A DNA stretch of 64,000 nucleotides, taken from Colletotrichum lupini (Eukaryota > Ascomycota > Sordariomycetes > Glomerellales > Glomerellaceae). Made by a program: the position numbers and the translations under genes. Location of the stretch: assembly GCF_023278565.1 (NCBI RefSeq), contig NC_064679.1, positions 4,340,001 through 4,404,000 on the forward strand, given 5' to 3'. Below the pieces are notes generated by a model, which was given only the letters and a program-made list of their open reading frames with translations, searched no databases and had not been told where the DNA came from. The number at the start of each line of letters is the position of its first letter. Positions within the stretch are counted from its first letter, which is position 1. Below, piece after piece: positions 22,991 to 35,975 of this stretch.

Positions 22991-24783
22991 CAAAACATGG
23001 TATCAAAACATCGCTACTAACTATACTTAATTAATTAACTATCTTCTACTACTATAATAATATAGTTATTATTCTCCTTAAGTAATTCGACCCTTACGAG
23101 TCGATTAAGACTAACTAAACGGTTATTAAAGTCCTCCTAAGCTCTCTATATATCCTAGATATTTATAAACTTAGTATTTAGGTCTATTAATATACTCTTC
23201 TTTTTCTATAGCCTTAATCGGTTAACTTTAGCTTCTAGAACTCGAATATAGTACTAAGATACTACTAAATAATAGGCCTACTTGCTAAATATCTTTTTTA
23301 CCTTTCTAAATAGTAGTTATTAAGTATTATAGTCTGGACTAAGCTCTATAAATAACTTTAACTAATCGCAGAACTCGCTAGCTTTTTTAAGTATTAACTA
23401 GTTAATAATAAACGCTATTAATACCTAGTTAATAGCTTTTCTAATATTACTAGTTACTTACCTAGTATCTGCGGTCTTTTTAGTTAGTATAACTAAGTTA
23501 AGTAGGACTATTAAATTAATAAGTAGTTTAGCTATGTTAGGGGGATATAGTCTAGTTACTTTTTATTTACTTTGTATATTTAATAACGTTAGACTAGCTA
23601 AACGAGCTTTTTAATAGTAGCTTAAGAAGTACTACTTTCTAACGATAGTAGAATTATTTACTATGTCCTCCTTACTAAGCTCCTTCTTATACTTAAACTT
23701 AATAGGTTTAAAGATAGCTATATTTAACGGCTAGAGGATATAAGATATATATAGTAATAAGAATAGTAAATAGACGTTATTTTTATAGTATTCCTATATA
23801 AATTCTATCGTTATATAACTCCTATAGCTATTTAAAACTAATAGTCAAGGCTTATTAAATATACTAAGCCCCTTAAGGGGGGGGGTCTTAGTTTATAATA
23901 AAAATACTATTTTTAACTACTTAAGGGTAGTCTTGTTGGTTATCTAGCTATTATCTATTACTATAAACTCCTAACTAGTATAAGGGTTAAGTTTAAATAA
24001 AAACCACTACTATTATACCGACTTTCTTTTATATATAACTAGTAGTTTAATAGCTCGACTATTAATAAAAATATACTCAATTATAAATACTTAAATACGC
24101 AAACTAAGCTCTTTTTTTTATATTACTATAGTCTCTACTTTGCCTAAAACTAAGCTATTAAATCCCTTACCCTCTAGGATACTAGTCTTATTTATATTAT
24201 ACTTATTAGCCTATTTAATATCGCTAATATTTAGTATATTAAGTAATCTAAACTATAACTTAATTATATTAGTAATAGCCCTATTTAGATACCTCGAATT
24301 AATAATACGACTTTTCTAGACCTTAATTAATAAGTTCCTCCTTAAAAAAGCGTTTATTTATCTCTTTTTAAGAGGATTTATATCCCCTTAGGATCTTAGA
24401 ACTCGCTTAGTAAATTTTATAAACTATTTATAAGTTAGTATAATACTTAAATTATACTAAATACGAACCTACTAAGCTAGCTAGTCTTCTTATTATAGAG
24501 GAAGCCTCTAGAGGTTTATAAATACTATTACCCTTATTTAGTAGCCTCTCTTATAGTTACGAAAAGTTAACTTTAGAACTCCGAACTTAATCGAGGCCCG
24601 ATTAACTAAGAAACCTCTTTTAATAGCCTTAAGAGCCTAAATAACTTTATTTTTAGTATATAAGACTATTATATATTAATAAATAAGTATATAAAAAAGA
24701 ATTACATTTGGACGATTTTTGTAATTATTATAGTGGTTTGAAAATCGTGGGTAGGGTTTTAATACGGTAGCTGGGATGGAGAA

Positions 24784-24813
24784 ATGGGGTGGCCAAAAGG
24801 GGGTGGGTCGACT
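24784..24813 (-). repeat. Right TIR of pogo-type element
   Basis: This is the exact inverted match of 22961-22990 over 30 bases, ending just before the TA duplication. Confidence 0.95.
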
Positions 24814-25326
24814 TACATTGTACCCCAGGACTTGCAGATGCCCATCGCCGAGAGGCCATCTGCAAGTGCAGGCTGGAACTGCACGTGGGCACGGCGTCAG
24901 GTTTCTTGCTGGTCACATTATCAAACAGGGCTGGCTGTACTCCATAGAGAATTCTGTATCATCGTCGTCTGAAGGGCTTGGCCTCACTCAGTCAGTGGCT
25001 CCTGCGATACATACAGCCAGCCAAACCTGTAAGTTGCTACCGGCTCTAGACACCTTATTGACAATTATCAATACACATGATAAGTGTATATATGCTAAGC
25101 TTTGTAAAGGAACCAAAGAGACGAGTTATTAGCAGTATGCGTTTTTGCCTGGTCTGTGGATCTAGATGGTTGTACCCACGGACGTGCCAATAGAGTACCT
25201 ACCGCGAGGAGCTTAAAGCTTGATCTGTAACTCAGAATACCTGCCATAATGTTGACAACTCAAGAATTGAGGATTTCTATCGCATACCCATTTCTCTATG
25301 CAGGTATGCGCGATTGGCAAAAGGAA
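24814..25326. other. Intergenic between transposon and tRNA
   Basis: About 0.5 kb of normal composition. The frames here are short and carry no domain. It supplies the 3' flank of the minus-strand tRNA. Confidence 0.5.
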
Positions 25327-25410
25327 TGCCCCCTCACGGGATTGAACCGTGGACCTTCGCATGCGGTGCCGAAGTACGAGTGCGACGCTCTACCACTGAG
25401 CCAAAGGGGC
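25327..25410 (-). tRNA. tRNA-Thr (anticodon CGU) with intron
   Basis: The minus strand folds into a full cloverleaf. The acceptor stem GCCCCTT pairs with AGGGGGC (one G-U) and is followed by discriminator A at 25327. The D arm is GCTC-AGTGGTA-GAGC. The anticodon stem TCGCA/TGCGA encloses CT-CGT-A, so the anticodon is CGU and reads ACG (Thr). A 12-base intron (CTTCGGCACCGC) sits at the canonical place one base 3' of the anticodon. The T arm CACGG-TTCAATC-CCGTG contains the B box. The 3' CCA is not encoded, as expected in eukaryotes. Confidence 0.92.
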
Positions 25411-26891
25411 TTCTTCAAGCTGACACAATGAAGCCTAATTTGGAACTATGAAGATAGTAGTCGTCGCCAGCGAGTTCTCTGTCGTGTGCTTCAATGCAGT
25501 CAGTCTCCAGAGTCATTCAACGTCGTAGTTTACAACGATAAGACAGACAGTCCATCACAACCGGCCTCACCGTCCCCTCGGTAAACTTCCAGCCATCCTG
25601 GCCCCGGACCATCACCGACATAAACTCCCCAGAGAACAAGCTTTCCTCCGTCTTTTCTATCCGCACGAATACCCTCAGTCCCTCGGTCCACGTCCGCGAT
25701 AACAACCTCGGCCATCCCCCGTTGGCGTTGCCGGTAAACCGGAAGTATCCACCATGCACCATCGAGTATCGACACATGGGCGCGCACATCAAAATACCCA
25801 TAATCCCATCCGCCCACGGGCGTCTCGGCCAGAAAGAAAGGAAGTTGCCCAGAAGAGTGTCCACTTTTGCGGTGTTACTCACCGTCCAACCTCGTGCAAA
25901 GTTACGATACACTCGGCCTTTGGGCTTTACAGCGAGACTAACAGCGAGCATTTCCTAAAAATCTGCTGCTCTTCGGGCCCTTTTCTCTTTTCCCCATGGA
26001 ACTACCCGTAAAGCATCGTCCGCCTGGCCCCGTGCGCAAAATCTTGTTTCTCACTAACGCTGGACGAAACTTAACCAAACTGAGCATTAGACGCAAAAAA
26101 AGACCATTTCCATTTTTATCCTGTCATCGCAACTCACGAAACTTGGCAAACTCGCTCACGCATTTCCATATGTTCAAACTGGCCGGGACCCCGAAACACC
26201 ACCCTCGGTAAATGTCCCGTAAAAGCCCCTCCCTCTATGGAGTATCAAACGCCCACAACGTCGGAACGTCGTTCCGACTTATTCAACCTCGGACCCTGGC
26301 CGTTTAATCGTACGGGTTATGGGAACCGTCTGATCCATTCATCCAGAGAACACCGCACCACAGTTTCGGTACGACTGGTTCTCTACTCGCCCTCACTATC
26401 CAGGTCCAAACGCTTCAGAGTATTTCCTAAAAATGGAAACACGACTTACAGCTGGAGGCACGGACAAGTGAGAACAAAGGGTGAGAGACGGGTGCGAAAG
26501 AAACAGTACATGCGCACAACACCTCACCTGTCTCTACGTCTAGGGCCCCGGCACTTCGGCCCTCCGGCTCTGATGATACCCCGAACGACATCCGCTCGCC
26601 CAATGAATCCAACATCCCTCCCATACCGCTATGCCGCAAATACCACATGTCAAATCTATTCCCTTGGTCCCTAGGCTGCTCGGTTCACAACCTGGCTGGC
26701 TCTCCCCATGTAACCTCCGGACGCATCTTGCATATACGCGCTAGTCCCCCCAGATTTACCATGAACGGAAATCCAGAACCCATCCATAACCATTTCCCTT
26801 CCTCCCTATCCCACTTCCTCCGCTCGCTCGCTTGCTCACTCACTCTTCTGTACTCCCACGCCCCTCGAGAAACTTTGAAGTGCAGTCCGGC
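25411..26891. other. Intergenic, no supported gene
   Basis: This is 1.5 kb of normal composition. Overlapping frames on both strands (for example 25517-25951 minus and 26237-26674 plus) show no domain. An 8-bp inverted repeat with a 3-base loop (GTCGGAAC-GTC-GTTCCGAC) lies at 26260-26278. The tRNA promoter is internal to the tRNA gene. Confidence 0.5.
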
Positions 26892-27230
26892 ATGATACGA
26901 TCCTCTGTCCGCGATCCTCCATCGTCACACAGCTCGGAAGTTGACCGAGAAGCACTTGCGAACCCTGAGAACCTTCGTCAAGCACAATGAGGGGCAGATC
27001 TGTATGCGTATCATCAGATCACCGTTCTCGTCACGGTCAAACCCCCGTCCGACCCCGCCGAGCCTAACCGCACCGATGATCAAACGCCGTTGATCATCGT
27101 CGACGTGGCGGAGGACGCGCCGAGCCGGGCCCAGCTTACACAGCCCTCCCGACTCCAGTTCCTAACCCCAGTTCGCCAGGTGCTCCAGAGAATCAACTTC
27201 TTAGGAGGAAAAGCACGCACGGAAAAGTGA
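26892..27230 (+). pseudogene. Possible small gene or gene fragment with internal TGA
   Basis: A 112-codon frame from ATG 26892 to TGA 27228 reads as plausible protein (hydrophilic, balanced composition, TPLIIVDVAEDAPSRAQL in the middle), interrupted once by TGA at codon 33 (26988-26990). I do not recognise a family. It could be a broken gene, an exon of an unseen spliced gene, or chance. No intron that neatly removes the stop was found. Confidence 0.25.
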
Positions 27231-27896
27231 CCCATCGACACGGATACAATCTTTCAGCCATCCTGCTTATCCATACACCATCGATAAGACCACCAAGATT
27301 TCCAAGATGCCAACTCTACCCATCAACCTTGGCTCAACTCGGACGATGCCCGAGATTCTCAGACACCATTTCCAAGAAAGCATCGCCGTCACAACCAGAT
27401 GAGAGACAAGATAAACACCCCCACGTAACAAAAAGGCAAACCGCTCTGAGCTCTCCCTCCGGCCAACGCAAAAACCGACCCAGCTCGGAACATGCCCGAG
27501 TGGAGCCCCCTCTCAGCGCCCATCCTCCAGGGCCCGGGTGACCGTGCAGCTTCAACCACTTTTTCCAACCGGTCACTCTCCGGTCCTTCGGGGGAAAGAA
27601 TGGGGTATCGCGCGCAGGAAATGGGCCGATGAAGGCCGGTACAACCAAACAACGGGGCTTTCTTTTTTCGCCGCGAACGGTGGACCATGGGGGGAAAGCG
27701 AAGGAGGGTCTATGGTTGCTCGTTATATCATGACGGCATTCCGGACTAGGAGAGGAAATGGAGCGACGAGTGACGACGACACGAGACGCCAAACGCGAGC
27801 GAGATTGCCGACATTCACCGAGGTCTTTTCGCTTCGGTGTTGAGGGAAGGTCTGGCTCTGAACCAGACTAGATCAGATCAGATCATTGCCCACACA
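27231..27896. other. Promoter/leader region of the carrier gene
   Basis: This 0.67-kb stretch lies directly upstream of the mitochondrial carrier ATG. Frames on both strands lack domains. GATCAGATCAGATC tandem copies lie close to the start (about 27870-27885). Confidence 0.5.
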
Positions 27897-28552
27897 ATGG
27901 AGCAGTCCGGCGTCTTGACCAAGATCGTGGCGGGTGGTGTTGCGGGGGTTTCAGAAACGCTTGTTACTGTGAGTGGAAGGCCTCATCATCCATGCTCCCC
28001 GAGGACTAAACATAGAACACGTGTGTTGGTTTTACGCACTCACTCACTCACTCTCTCACTTACACTCTCACTTGCATTTTCACTTACATTCTTATTCTCA
28101 CTCACACTCACTCACTCTCACGTTCCATACACAAACGTACAAACATGTTGGGCACACTCGAGCGGTCACGCGCACATGAGAAGAACAAGCATACAGAAAA
28201 AGGTCTAACACCAAGTCTCTTCGACACGATATAGTACCCAGCCGAATACGTAAAAACACGCCGCCAACTACACTTCAAATCCGCCACCAACGCAACAACC
28301 TCAAGACCCAACCCACCGCCCGGCTCCCTCGCCATCATCCGCGACACGATCCGCACCTCGGGCGTGAGGGGCATCTACTCCGGCGTCCAGGCCCTCGCCG
28401 CCTCCAACGCCGCCAAATCCGGCATCCGGTTCCTCGCCTTCGAAACGACGCGCTCAAAGCTCGACGCGCTCTCGGGCTCGGAACCCCAGCCATCAGGACC
28501 GGGAAGGAAGCCCCGTGCCGCGTGGATCAACGTCGTAAGCGGTCTCAGCGCC

Positions 28553-28757
28553 TGTCGGATTGGAAGTCCAATTCGACTGCGGCATACAGCCGACTGCGCA
28601 GGGGCTAATTAGGGGCCCTATTTATAATTATCGTAGCTAGCCTAACCTACGGTTAGAACCTCCTTTTTATACCTACTACGCAAATATTTATATAGTTTAA
28701 TTAATCTCTTTATTAACTACGGTTCGAACTAATTACTTTATAATAGGGATACTAATA
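28553..28757 (+). repeat. 5' LTR of copia copy 2
   Basis: This 205-bp LTR begins TGTCGGATTGG. Its first ~55 bases next to the host exon are unmutated, whereas the inner part is AT-converted and its original CAACA end reads TAATA. Confidence 0.95.
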
Positions 28758-31700
28758 CTAATTAGTAATTAAATTTTACTATCGTAGATTAGTAAGGTAT
28801 TTTACTACGCAAAAGAGACGACTTCTTAATACTATACGAGATAGGAGATTTATACTAATTAACCTTATAAAAGTAGATAAAAAAGGAGGTAATTCTTAAA
28901 TACTACACGGAATTAAGTAATCGTAGCCCTTTATTACTTACGAAAGGTCGACGTTTACTACGTTAAAATACGTTAATTAATAGAACTACTTAAGTAACTA
29001 GCCTTTTATTATCGCCCCGAGTAGCTATTTTACTAAATAACTTTTCTATAGCCGGCCCGCAATTAGAAATTAACTAGTTAAATTAGTAAAAGGTAATACT
29101 TATATAACAACTACCTACCTAATTAATTAGCATAACGAACGAGCTTAATAATATAATATAAAAGAGTACTGCGCGATTAAAAAAAAGGATCTTTAAATAT
29201 AAATATTCTTATTTAGTAACGAAAGTAACCCTATAGGAGTTATTAAGCTAAGAAATCTATAGTATATAAAAAAGTCTATTACTACGAGGATTTTATAAAT
29301 ACGACCTTAAGCCCGCGATCTAAATAACCTCTTTATAGCTCCCTTAACTACCCCCCGGGTATTACTTAAGAATATAATATAGGGGATAGTTTAACGAGGG
29401 AGGAGGGGATTTAGAGGTCCTAATAGTATCGAGTTAAGAGTATTACGGATCTTAGAGATTAACTTAAAAAAAAGGTAGCTACCCTAAAGTAGTCTTATGA
29501 CCTCTTATTAAAGTTATTATTAGCCTAAAAAAAAGCTAAAAAGATGAGGATCTAAGGGGAAAAGAAAAGAATTCTTTAAAGGGCTGCTTAAAGGCTTCTT
29601 TTTATATTAGCTCTTAATACGAGATTACTAATTTTAAAAAATTAACTAAATAATAAAAAAAATCGCTAGTAAGCGATAATTACCTAACCGTAATTAAACT
29701 ACGAAAAAAACTACTTAAAAAATATAAAATAAAGTACTAAGAGGCTATAAAAAATAAGATCTCTAAGGTATTTAACCCCACTGCGTACGAGTAATAAATA
29801 AGTATTTTTAGTAAGTCTTTAAAATCTACGATTTTATAAAAAAGAGGGCTTAATTTCGTTAATTATACTTAACGGCCTATACGGTTCTTAATAGCCTATA
29901 TAGCTCCTTTACGAGCCGCCCGGCGTTTATTTTTAACTATTCTTATAAAATACTACCCTAAAAGAGGTAAGTTAAAGAAAGAAGTTATTTAGAGATTATA
30001 AAGAGCACGAGGCTTAGGAAGCTAAAAATATATAAAATAGCAGAAATCGGTAACTAATAAAAATCCCGAGACTAATTATTATATCTTCTTACGGTAATAT
30101 AAACGTCTACCGCTACTATTATAAAAAGGAACTACTAAAACCTACCCTTTTATATTAAATAAAAAGGAGGATCTTAGTAAGTACGATAGCTAGCAATTTA
30201 GAAGGGTAATAGTAATTACTAAAAATAATAAAAACGAGAGTAATAGCGAGATAGTAAGAAGAAGTAAGAATTTCCTAGACTTTAATAAATTCGTTAAGTA
30301 GTAAAAGTATGGATTTATTATAACTAGCGCGCGGATTAAATATATCCCCGTTAAGATTAAATATATTAGTAATTACTAATATAAGTATAAGCTAGAGTAC
30401 GACCCTTAGCGAGTTAGGGTAAAGAAAAAGAGGACGAAGCCCGATTTTAAATAGAATCCTAATCCTTTATAAATAAGTAAATATTAACCCGGACTATTAG
30501 GGGGCATAGATATATAGAATTGCGGATTAGCTTAATGGTAAGTAAATTAACGTAGTATTAATCTATTTAACTAAGGTCTATAAGAAAAAGGGGCTATAGG
30601 GGTAACCCCTATTTTATAAGATTATAAACGACCTTAGCTACTAGCTAGATAAATAGTTTATAAGTATAAGCCTAGGAATTATAAAAGTAGTTAATAGATT
30701 CCTTTACGGGCGAGGGGTATTATTAGCGTAATTATAATCGTAAGAGCTATACGAAATACTAGTAACGATAATTATAGAGGAGGAATTCGTATTATAGAAC
30801 TAGGTATAGGTTAATAGAGCGTATAATTACTTTAACGAATTTAAAAAAAGGGTAAACGACCTAAATTTCCTTCTTATAATTACTAATAGAAATCTATTAT
30901 TATAAAAGGATATACCGGGGTAAAATATAATATTAAAAGTACGATAATTAACAATTCTACCTATTTCGATTTATAACTCGTTACTATTACTAACGCAAAA
31001 TTCGGCGCCGATCGGCTAATAAAAAAAGAGGTAAATAACCCGAAGTTACTAATAGTACGTAGCGACGTAAGGATCGTATATAAAAACCGAAAATCTAATA
31101 ATAAATACGAAGCAATTTATAGACCTTAAAAAGATCTTCTTAAAAGAGAAATTATACTCTAGGGGGAAGTATAAGGTCTTATAAAAAACCCTAACGATAT
31201 TTTATAATTATTACGAAAAAGTTAGAATTAGGGAACATTAGTACTATTTAGTAATTAATATCGTACTCATAAGTAAAGCCTCTAATTATTATTATAAAGC
31301 GGTACGTAATCTCGATTAAAACGACTTTCTTAGTATAATTAATATAATCCGAAGCCGCTTTAAGACCTATAATAAGAACCTAGAGCTCCTATCTAAGCTA
31401 CGAGCAATTTTTTTTATATTTATAGCTAGGATAATAGAGGGTAAATCGCGAGTAAAGATCCTTAAAGAGCTTATTAATTAAATTAATAAACTAGCGAAAA
31501 CCTAATTAAATAAGGGGATAAATAAGCGGAAAGTCGGATATCTCTATACCGCAATCTAGTATATATTAGAAATAAAAATAACCCTATACTAAGTACCCGA
31601 AAACTACAAGACGCTCTACTTAAGGCTAAGATCTAGCTTTAATATTAAAATAAGAATACCGCGCTAAACCTACTTTTAAGTATATAATAGCCCTTATTAA

Positions 31701-34700
31701 TAATATTAAGTCGATCGAACGTATAATAAAAAAGGAAAAGAAGCTAAATACGGTAATCGCTAATAAAAAGGCCTAGATTTATTAAATAAGTAGAGATTTA
31801 ACTTACGGGTAGAGTAATAAAAAAAGTAATACTATATTTATAAAAAGGATAGATATTAGTTAAGTAACTACTCTAAAGAAGAGCGTATTAAATTATATAA
31901 ATAATATAAAAAGTTAAGGGTAGTAGATAGCAAAACTAGCCCTCGTTAGTTTAACTAATTCCTCGTTATATATAAAAGAAGATCCGGGGGTACGGAACTT
32001 AGTAATAATAGCTAAAATAGTAGCTTAAAGTATATACCCCCTATAAGAAATTTAGAAAATAAAAAAGATCTTACCCCCTATACTAATAAATTAGATTATA
32101 ACGAAATTAATAATATTAACTACTCTTTTTTCGCCCCGTTAGCCTCTAGAAGATATATAAAGCTAAACGAATAGAGGGTAGCGAAAGCTCTTAATAAGTA
32201 GGCTTTTATTTACGGATAGTAAGGGAAGGTCCCTTAAATAACAGATATAGAGGCGGCTAAAAGGGCGAATTCAATAGGGCCGAAGCCTATTCTCTTAATA
32301 ATTAAGGAGAAGACGCTATTTTTCTTAATATTTAAAAAAAAAGAATATAGTACTAAGCATATTTAGGGGCAGCTAGAGGGGTCCTTTTTATACTACTTAG
32401 ATCCTTTAAATACTAAGCTCGTATAAGTATTTTATGCGAGCGAAAAATATAGCCTAGACGATTTTTATAGAATTATCCTAAATACTAGGGTATTATAATA
32501 ATTAACTAAAGGAAAAGGGTAGTTCTAAGCGCTATAAAAGATCGCGCTAGTAACGCTTAATACGTCGATAGTAAGTATTATAAAGATTAGTTTCGGCCTA
32601 AGTAAGGAAATTGTCGCCCTAAGTATAATAGAAGTAAAAACGTACTTCGGAACGATAACTTTCTATATTTTGCCCGTTAATACCCTATTTCTCTTATATT
32701 TAAAAAATATAGATCGACTAGGTATTATATTCGATAATACGAGGAACAGAATCTCTAGTAATAAGTACTTCGAGATAGTTAAATAATAATAGGGGTATAT
32801 ATTTATAAAGCTTATTAATAATATAAAATCGATTAATTACTTAACGGAAAGTAAGCTTAGAAAACTATACTAGAGATTCGGGCACCCGTCGGTTACGAGG
32901 CTATATAACCTCCTAAAGTAATTAAGTAATAATAATATCGAAATAGGGGCGCTAAAGTAGTTAACGAAAGTATACTACTAATACTAAATAAATACGCAGA
33001 GCTTACGTAAATTTAAGTTTAAATTACGTAATAAGCTTAATTTTAATTAGGAAATCGTCGTCGATATTTTCTACTTAAATAGTCAGCTAGTATTATATAT
33101 AATCGACGTAGCTATATCCTTCTAAGTAGGGTAATTCCTCTAGGATCTATAAGTAAAAATAGTATGGGCAGCCCTACGAAAAAGCTAAATTAATATATAC
33201 TAAGGACCGCTAAATAGTATTAGAACCGATGCTAATACTAGCTTTAAGTTAGTAGAATTTAAGGATAATACGATAGCCTATAGTATATAGCTAAAAATCG
33301 TACCTATTAAAGCGTACTATAGTATTAGAAAAGTAAAGATGGTATATTAGTAGTTAAAAAGGGCGTTTAGAATTATTAAAAAGGAAAATCCGGATTTTAC
33401 TAACGACGAATGCCTCTAGATAGTACTTAAATATTATAACGATACTATAGGGCCTAACGGACTTATATTAATGCTATTAGTATTTAGAGTATATTTAAAA
33501 ACGACCTTAGCCTCGCTACCGTCGCTAAGTATAAGCTAATAAGCCTAAGTAGTTAAAAAAGTAATACGGGTACTACGCGAGGTAAGTATAAAAAGGCAAG
33601 TTAACGAAGTAATTACTACGTATAGTAGGCCCGATATAGGGGATAATCTAAATATATTATTAAATTCGGATATACGAGTATAGTACGAAATTACTTAATA
33701 GTAGGCTAGGCTATATAAGTTAATTTCCGTCGACGAGCGCTCTTATATAGTTACGAGAGATTGTAATTAGCTACTCGAAATATTAATTATAGTAATTAAA
33801 CTATACTATATAAATCTTAATAAAGTAATTTCTAACCTATAAAAAGAAGAAGAGCTAGAGGAAACTATATAACCCGTAGTAAAGGTATAAGAAATTATCC
33901 TTAATAAAATCGTCGTAGCGGTACTAATAAACGATAAGGAAGAGGAAATTATTAAAAGGGTACTAATATTACTAGCGAAACGTCGCAAAAGACTACGACG
34001 GCAAGCCCTAACGTAGCAATTTATCACTAATAACAAAGTAATTAATACTTTTTATATAATAAAAAAAAAAGCCGATTTTAAGCTAGCGGTTAAACTACGT
34101 AAAGAAGGCGTAATTATAACTATTAAAAAGCTATATAAGGGATCAGATCTTATCGAAGTAGATACTCTTCGTAATCGAGGGGTCTATCGATTTGTCCTAT
34201 ATAACCTAGAAAAATATATAAACCTCTATATATTTAAATTACGAATAGTTCGTAAAATTAAAGAAAAAAGAATACCCTAGCTATACGAGAAGTCTAAATA
34301 CGTAATTTAGGGGTACGGTAACGTTAAAAAAGCAACGCTACTTATATAATTACCCACTATATAGCGCTATAGCTAATAATTAATAATAGTACTAATAGTA
34401 TTATTATAGAAGAAGGGATACGAGATTTACAGCCGTAATATTACCTAGGCCTATACCTTATTAGCCACAGGGCTTATAAGGAAAATCCTAGCTTATTTAC
34501 TAAAGGAAATAGCTAGTAAGTACTTAGAAGGTACGATTATTAAAGTGCTTAAGCTACTATATAGGCTCGTAAAATCGGGTACCTATTAGTAAGCTACTTA
34601 CTACGATTTTTATATTAATTAATTATTAATAATTACTTTTACGTACGACCCGTGCTTATTAGTTACGGAGTATAAAGGTAACTAATTTAAGATTATCGAA

Positions 34701-35770
34701 ATATAGATTGATAATATATTAGGCCTATTTAATATTAACTTTATAAAAAAAGAGGATAAGGAGCTTTAAAAAGCGGGCTTCGTATCGAAGCTAAAAGAGG
34801 TCCTTATAATAAATACCCCCTTAGTATTTAATAATAAGATTCTTATAATTAAAGAGGAAACCGTCGTTTTTTAGTAAAAGGAGTAGGGTAAGAAAATTAA
34901 CCTTGTCGATCCGAATATAACTAATATTAAGAAGTAATATAAAGCTAAGCTTGCGCGAGGGGTATATATTACGAGTATTTATTAGCTTAAGGTAACTTTT
35001 AATTATATTAGGGTAGCGTAGGCTATAGATCTAACTAAACGAAACGTCGAAGTACTTAATAAGCGGCTTAAGTAGTAGTAAATAAATCTCGATCGAGGTC
35101 TCGTCTACTACCTAATTAACTTTATAACTAATAAGCTCTACGTCTTCGTTAATAAGTTATTTATAAATAATAACGACCTCACTTCGTAATTAGAGTATAT
35201 TATTATCCTAGCTAACGAGAGTATAAATAAGAGCGAATTTACTATATATAATAATATAATCTACTACTCGTTAATTAAAAATAAGTAAGTAATAAGAAGT
35301 GTATTAGCGTCGGAGGTTTATAATATAGTTAACGGCGTTAACCTCTCTTATATAATTTTAATAATACTAAGGAAGATTACCGATCGAATTAGCTTTCTAC
35401 TTATTTTAATAATTATTTATACCGATTCTTACTCACTATACGAATGCTTTATTAAATTAAGAACGACGAAAAAAAAGAGGCTTATAATCGATATTATAGC
35501 CCTTAGGTAATCGTACGAAAGGCGTAAGATATTTAAAATTTATTAAATTAATAGTAAAAATAACTTTATAAACGCTTTTATAAAAGTAGTACTAAATAAG
35601 GGATTAGAGTAATTCGTAGGTAGTAAAAAAGTTATTATATAAATAAAGGGATAGGTTATATAAAAAGAGTAGAGAAAAGGGAGAAAAAGAGACGACTTAA
35701 TAAGCGGGCCCGAGGTCGAATTATACCTCTAACCGCAGTAGTTAAATTAATAAAAAAAAGAGAAAGTTAG

Positions 35771-35975
35771 TATCGGATTAGAAGTCTAATTTAACTACGG
35801 TATATAGCCGACTGCGCAGGGGCTAATTAGGGGCCCTATTTATAATTATCGTAGCTAGCCTAACCTACGGTTAGAACCTCCTTTTTACACCTACTACGTA
35901 GATATTCATATAGTTCAATTGATCTCTTTGTCAACTACGGTTCGAACTAACTACCCTGTAATAGGGATACCAACA
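35771..35975 (+). repeat. 3' LTR of copia copy 2
   Basis: This 205-bp LTR is the mirror case of the 5' LTR: its inner start is RIP-altered (TATCGGATTAG) and its outer end (GGATACCAACA) is intact next to host sequence. Confidence 0.95.

Larger units (their letters stand above)
22961..24813 (-). mobile_element. Pogo/Fot1-type Tc1-mariner element, RIP-degraded
   Basis: This is a complete 1853-bp DNA transposon. Perfect 30-bp terminal inverted repeats start AGTCGACCCACC, and TA flanks both ends (22959-22960 and 24814-24815), the Tc1-mariner target duplication. The minus strand encodes a ruined transposase. Near 24640-24540 the reading KFGVPKSTLRNYKRGY-like text recalls the psq helix-turn-helix. 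Further on, a GWITNKTTLKWL-like stretch and text around a former DGHGSH motif recall the pogo DDE core, once obvious C-to-T and G-to-A changes are allowed for. Stops are frequent and the copy is inactive. The length and the AGTC ends match the Fot1 group. Confidence 0.9.
28553..35975 (+). mobile_element. Ty1/copia retrotransposon, full length, RIP-degraded
   Basis: This is a complete 7423-bp element with 205-bp LTRs and a 5-bp target duplication (GCGCC). Despite saturation with stops, the + strand keeps readable domains in copia order. The integrase core lies at about 33000-33400 (FKFKLRNKLNFN..EIVVDIFY.., later IKAYYSIRKVK). Reverse transcriptase C-terminal text is at about 34620-35050 (YDPCLLVTEYKGN). 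RNase H is at about 35100-35590 (SVLASEVYNIVNGV, YTDSYSLYECFIKLRTTKKK). A purine-rich tract precedes the 3' LTR. Integrase ahead of RT separates it from Ty3/gypsy. It sits inside the carrier gene. Confidence 0.95.

Noticed and set aside
25517..25951. 144-codon minus-strand frame
   Set aside because: Competing frames on both strands, no domain and no splice support; left unannotated.
27334..27792. 152-codon minus-strand frame upstream of the carrier gene
   Set aside because: It is antisense to the carrier leader region, with no recognisable family and biased composition.
33806..34036. 76-codon minus-strand frame inside the copia element
   Set aside because: It is antisense in RIPed retrotransposon sequence and made of low-complexity Ser/Ile/Leu text.
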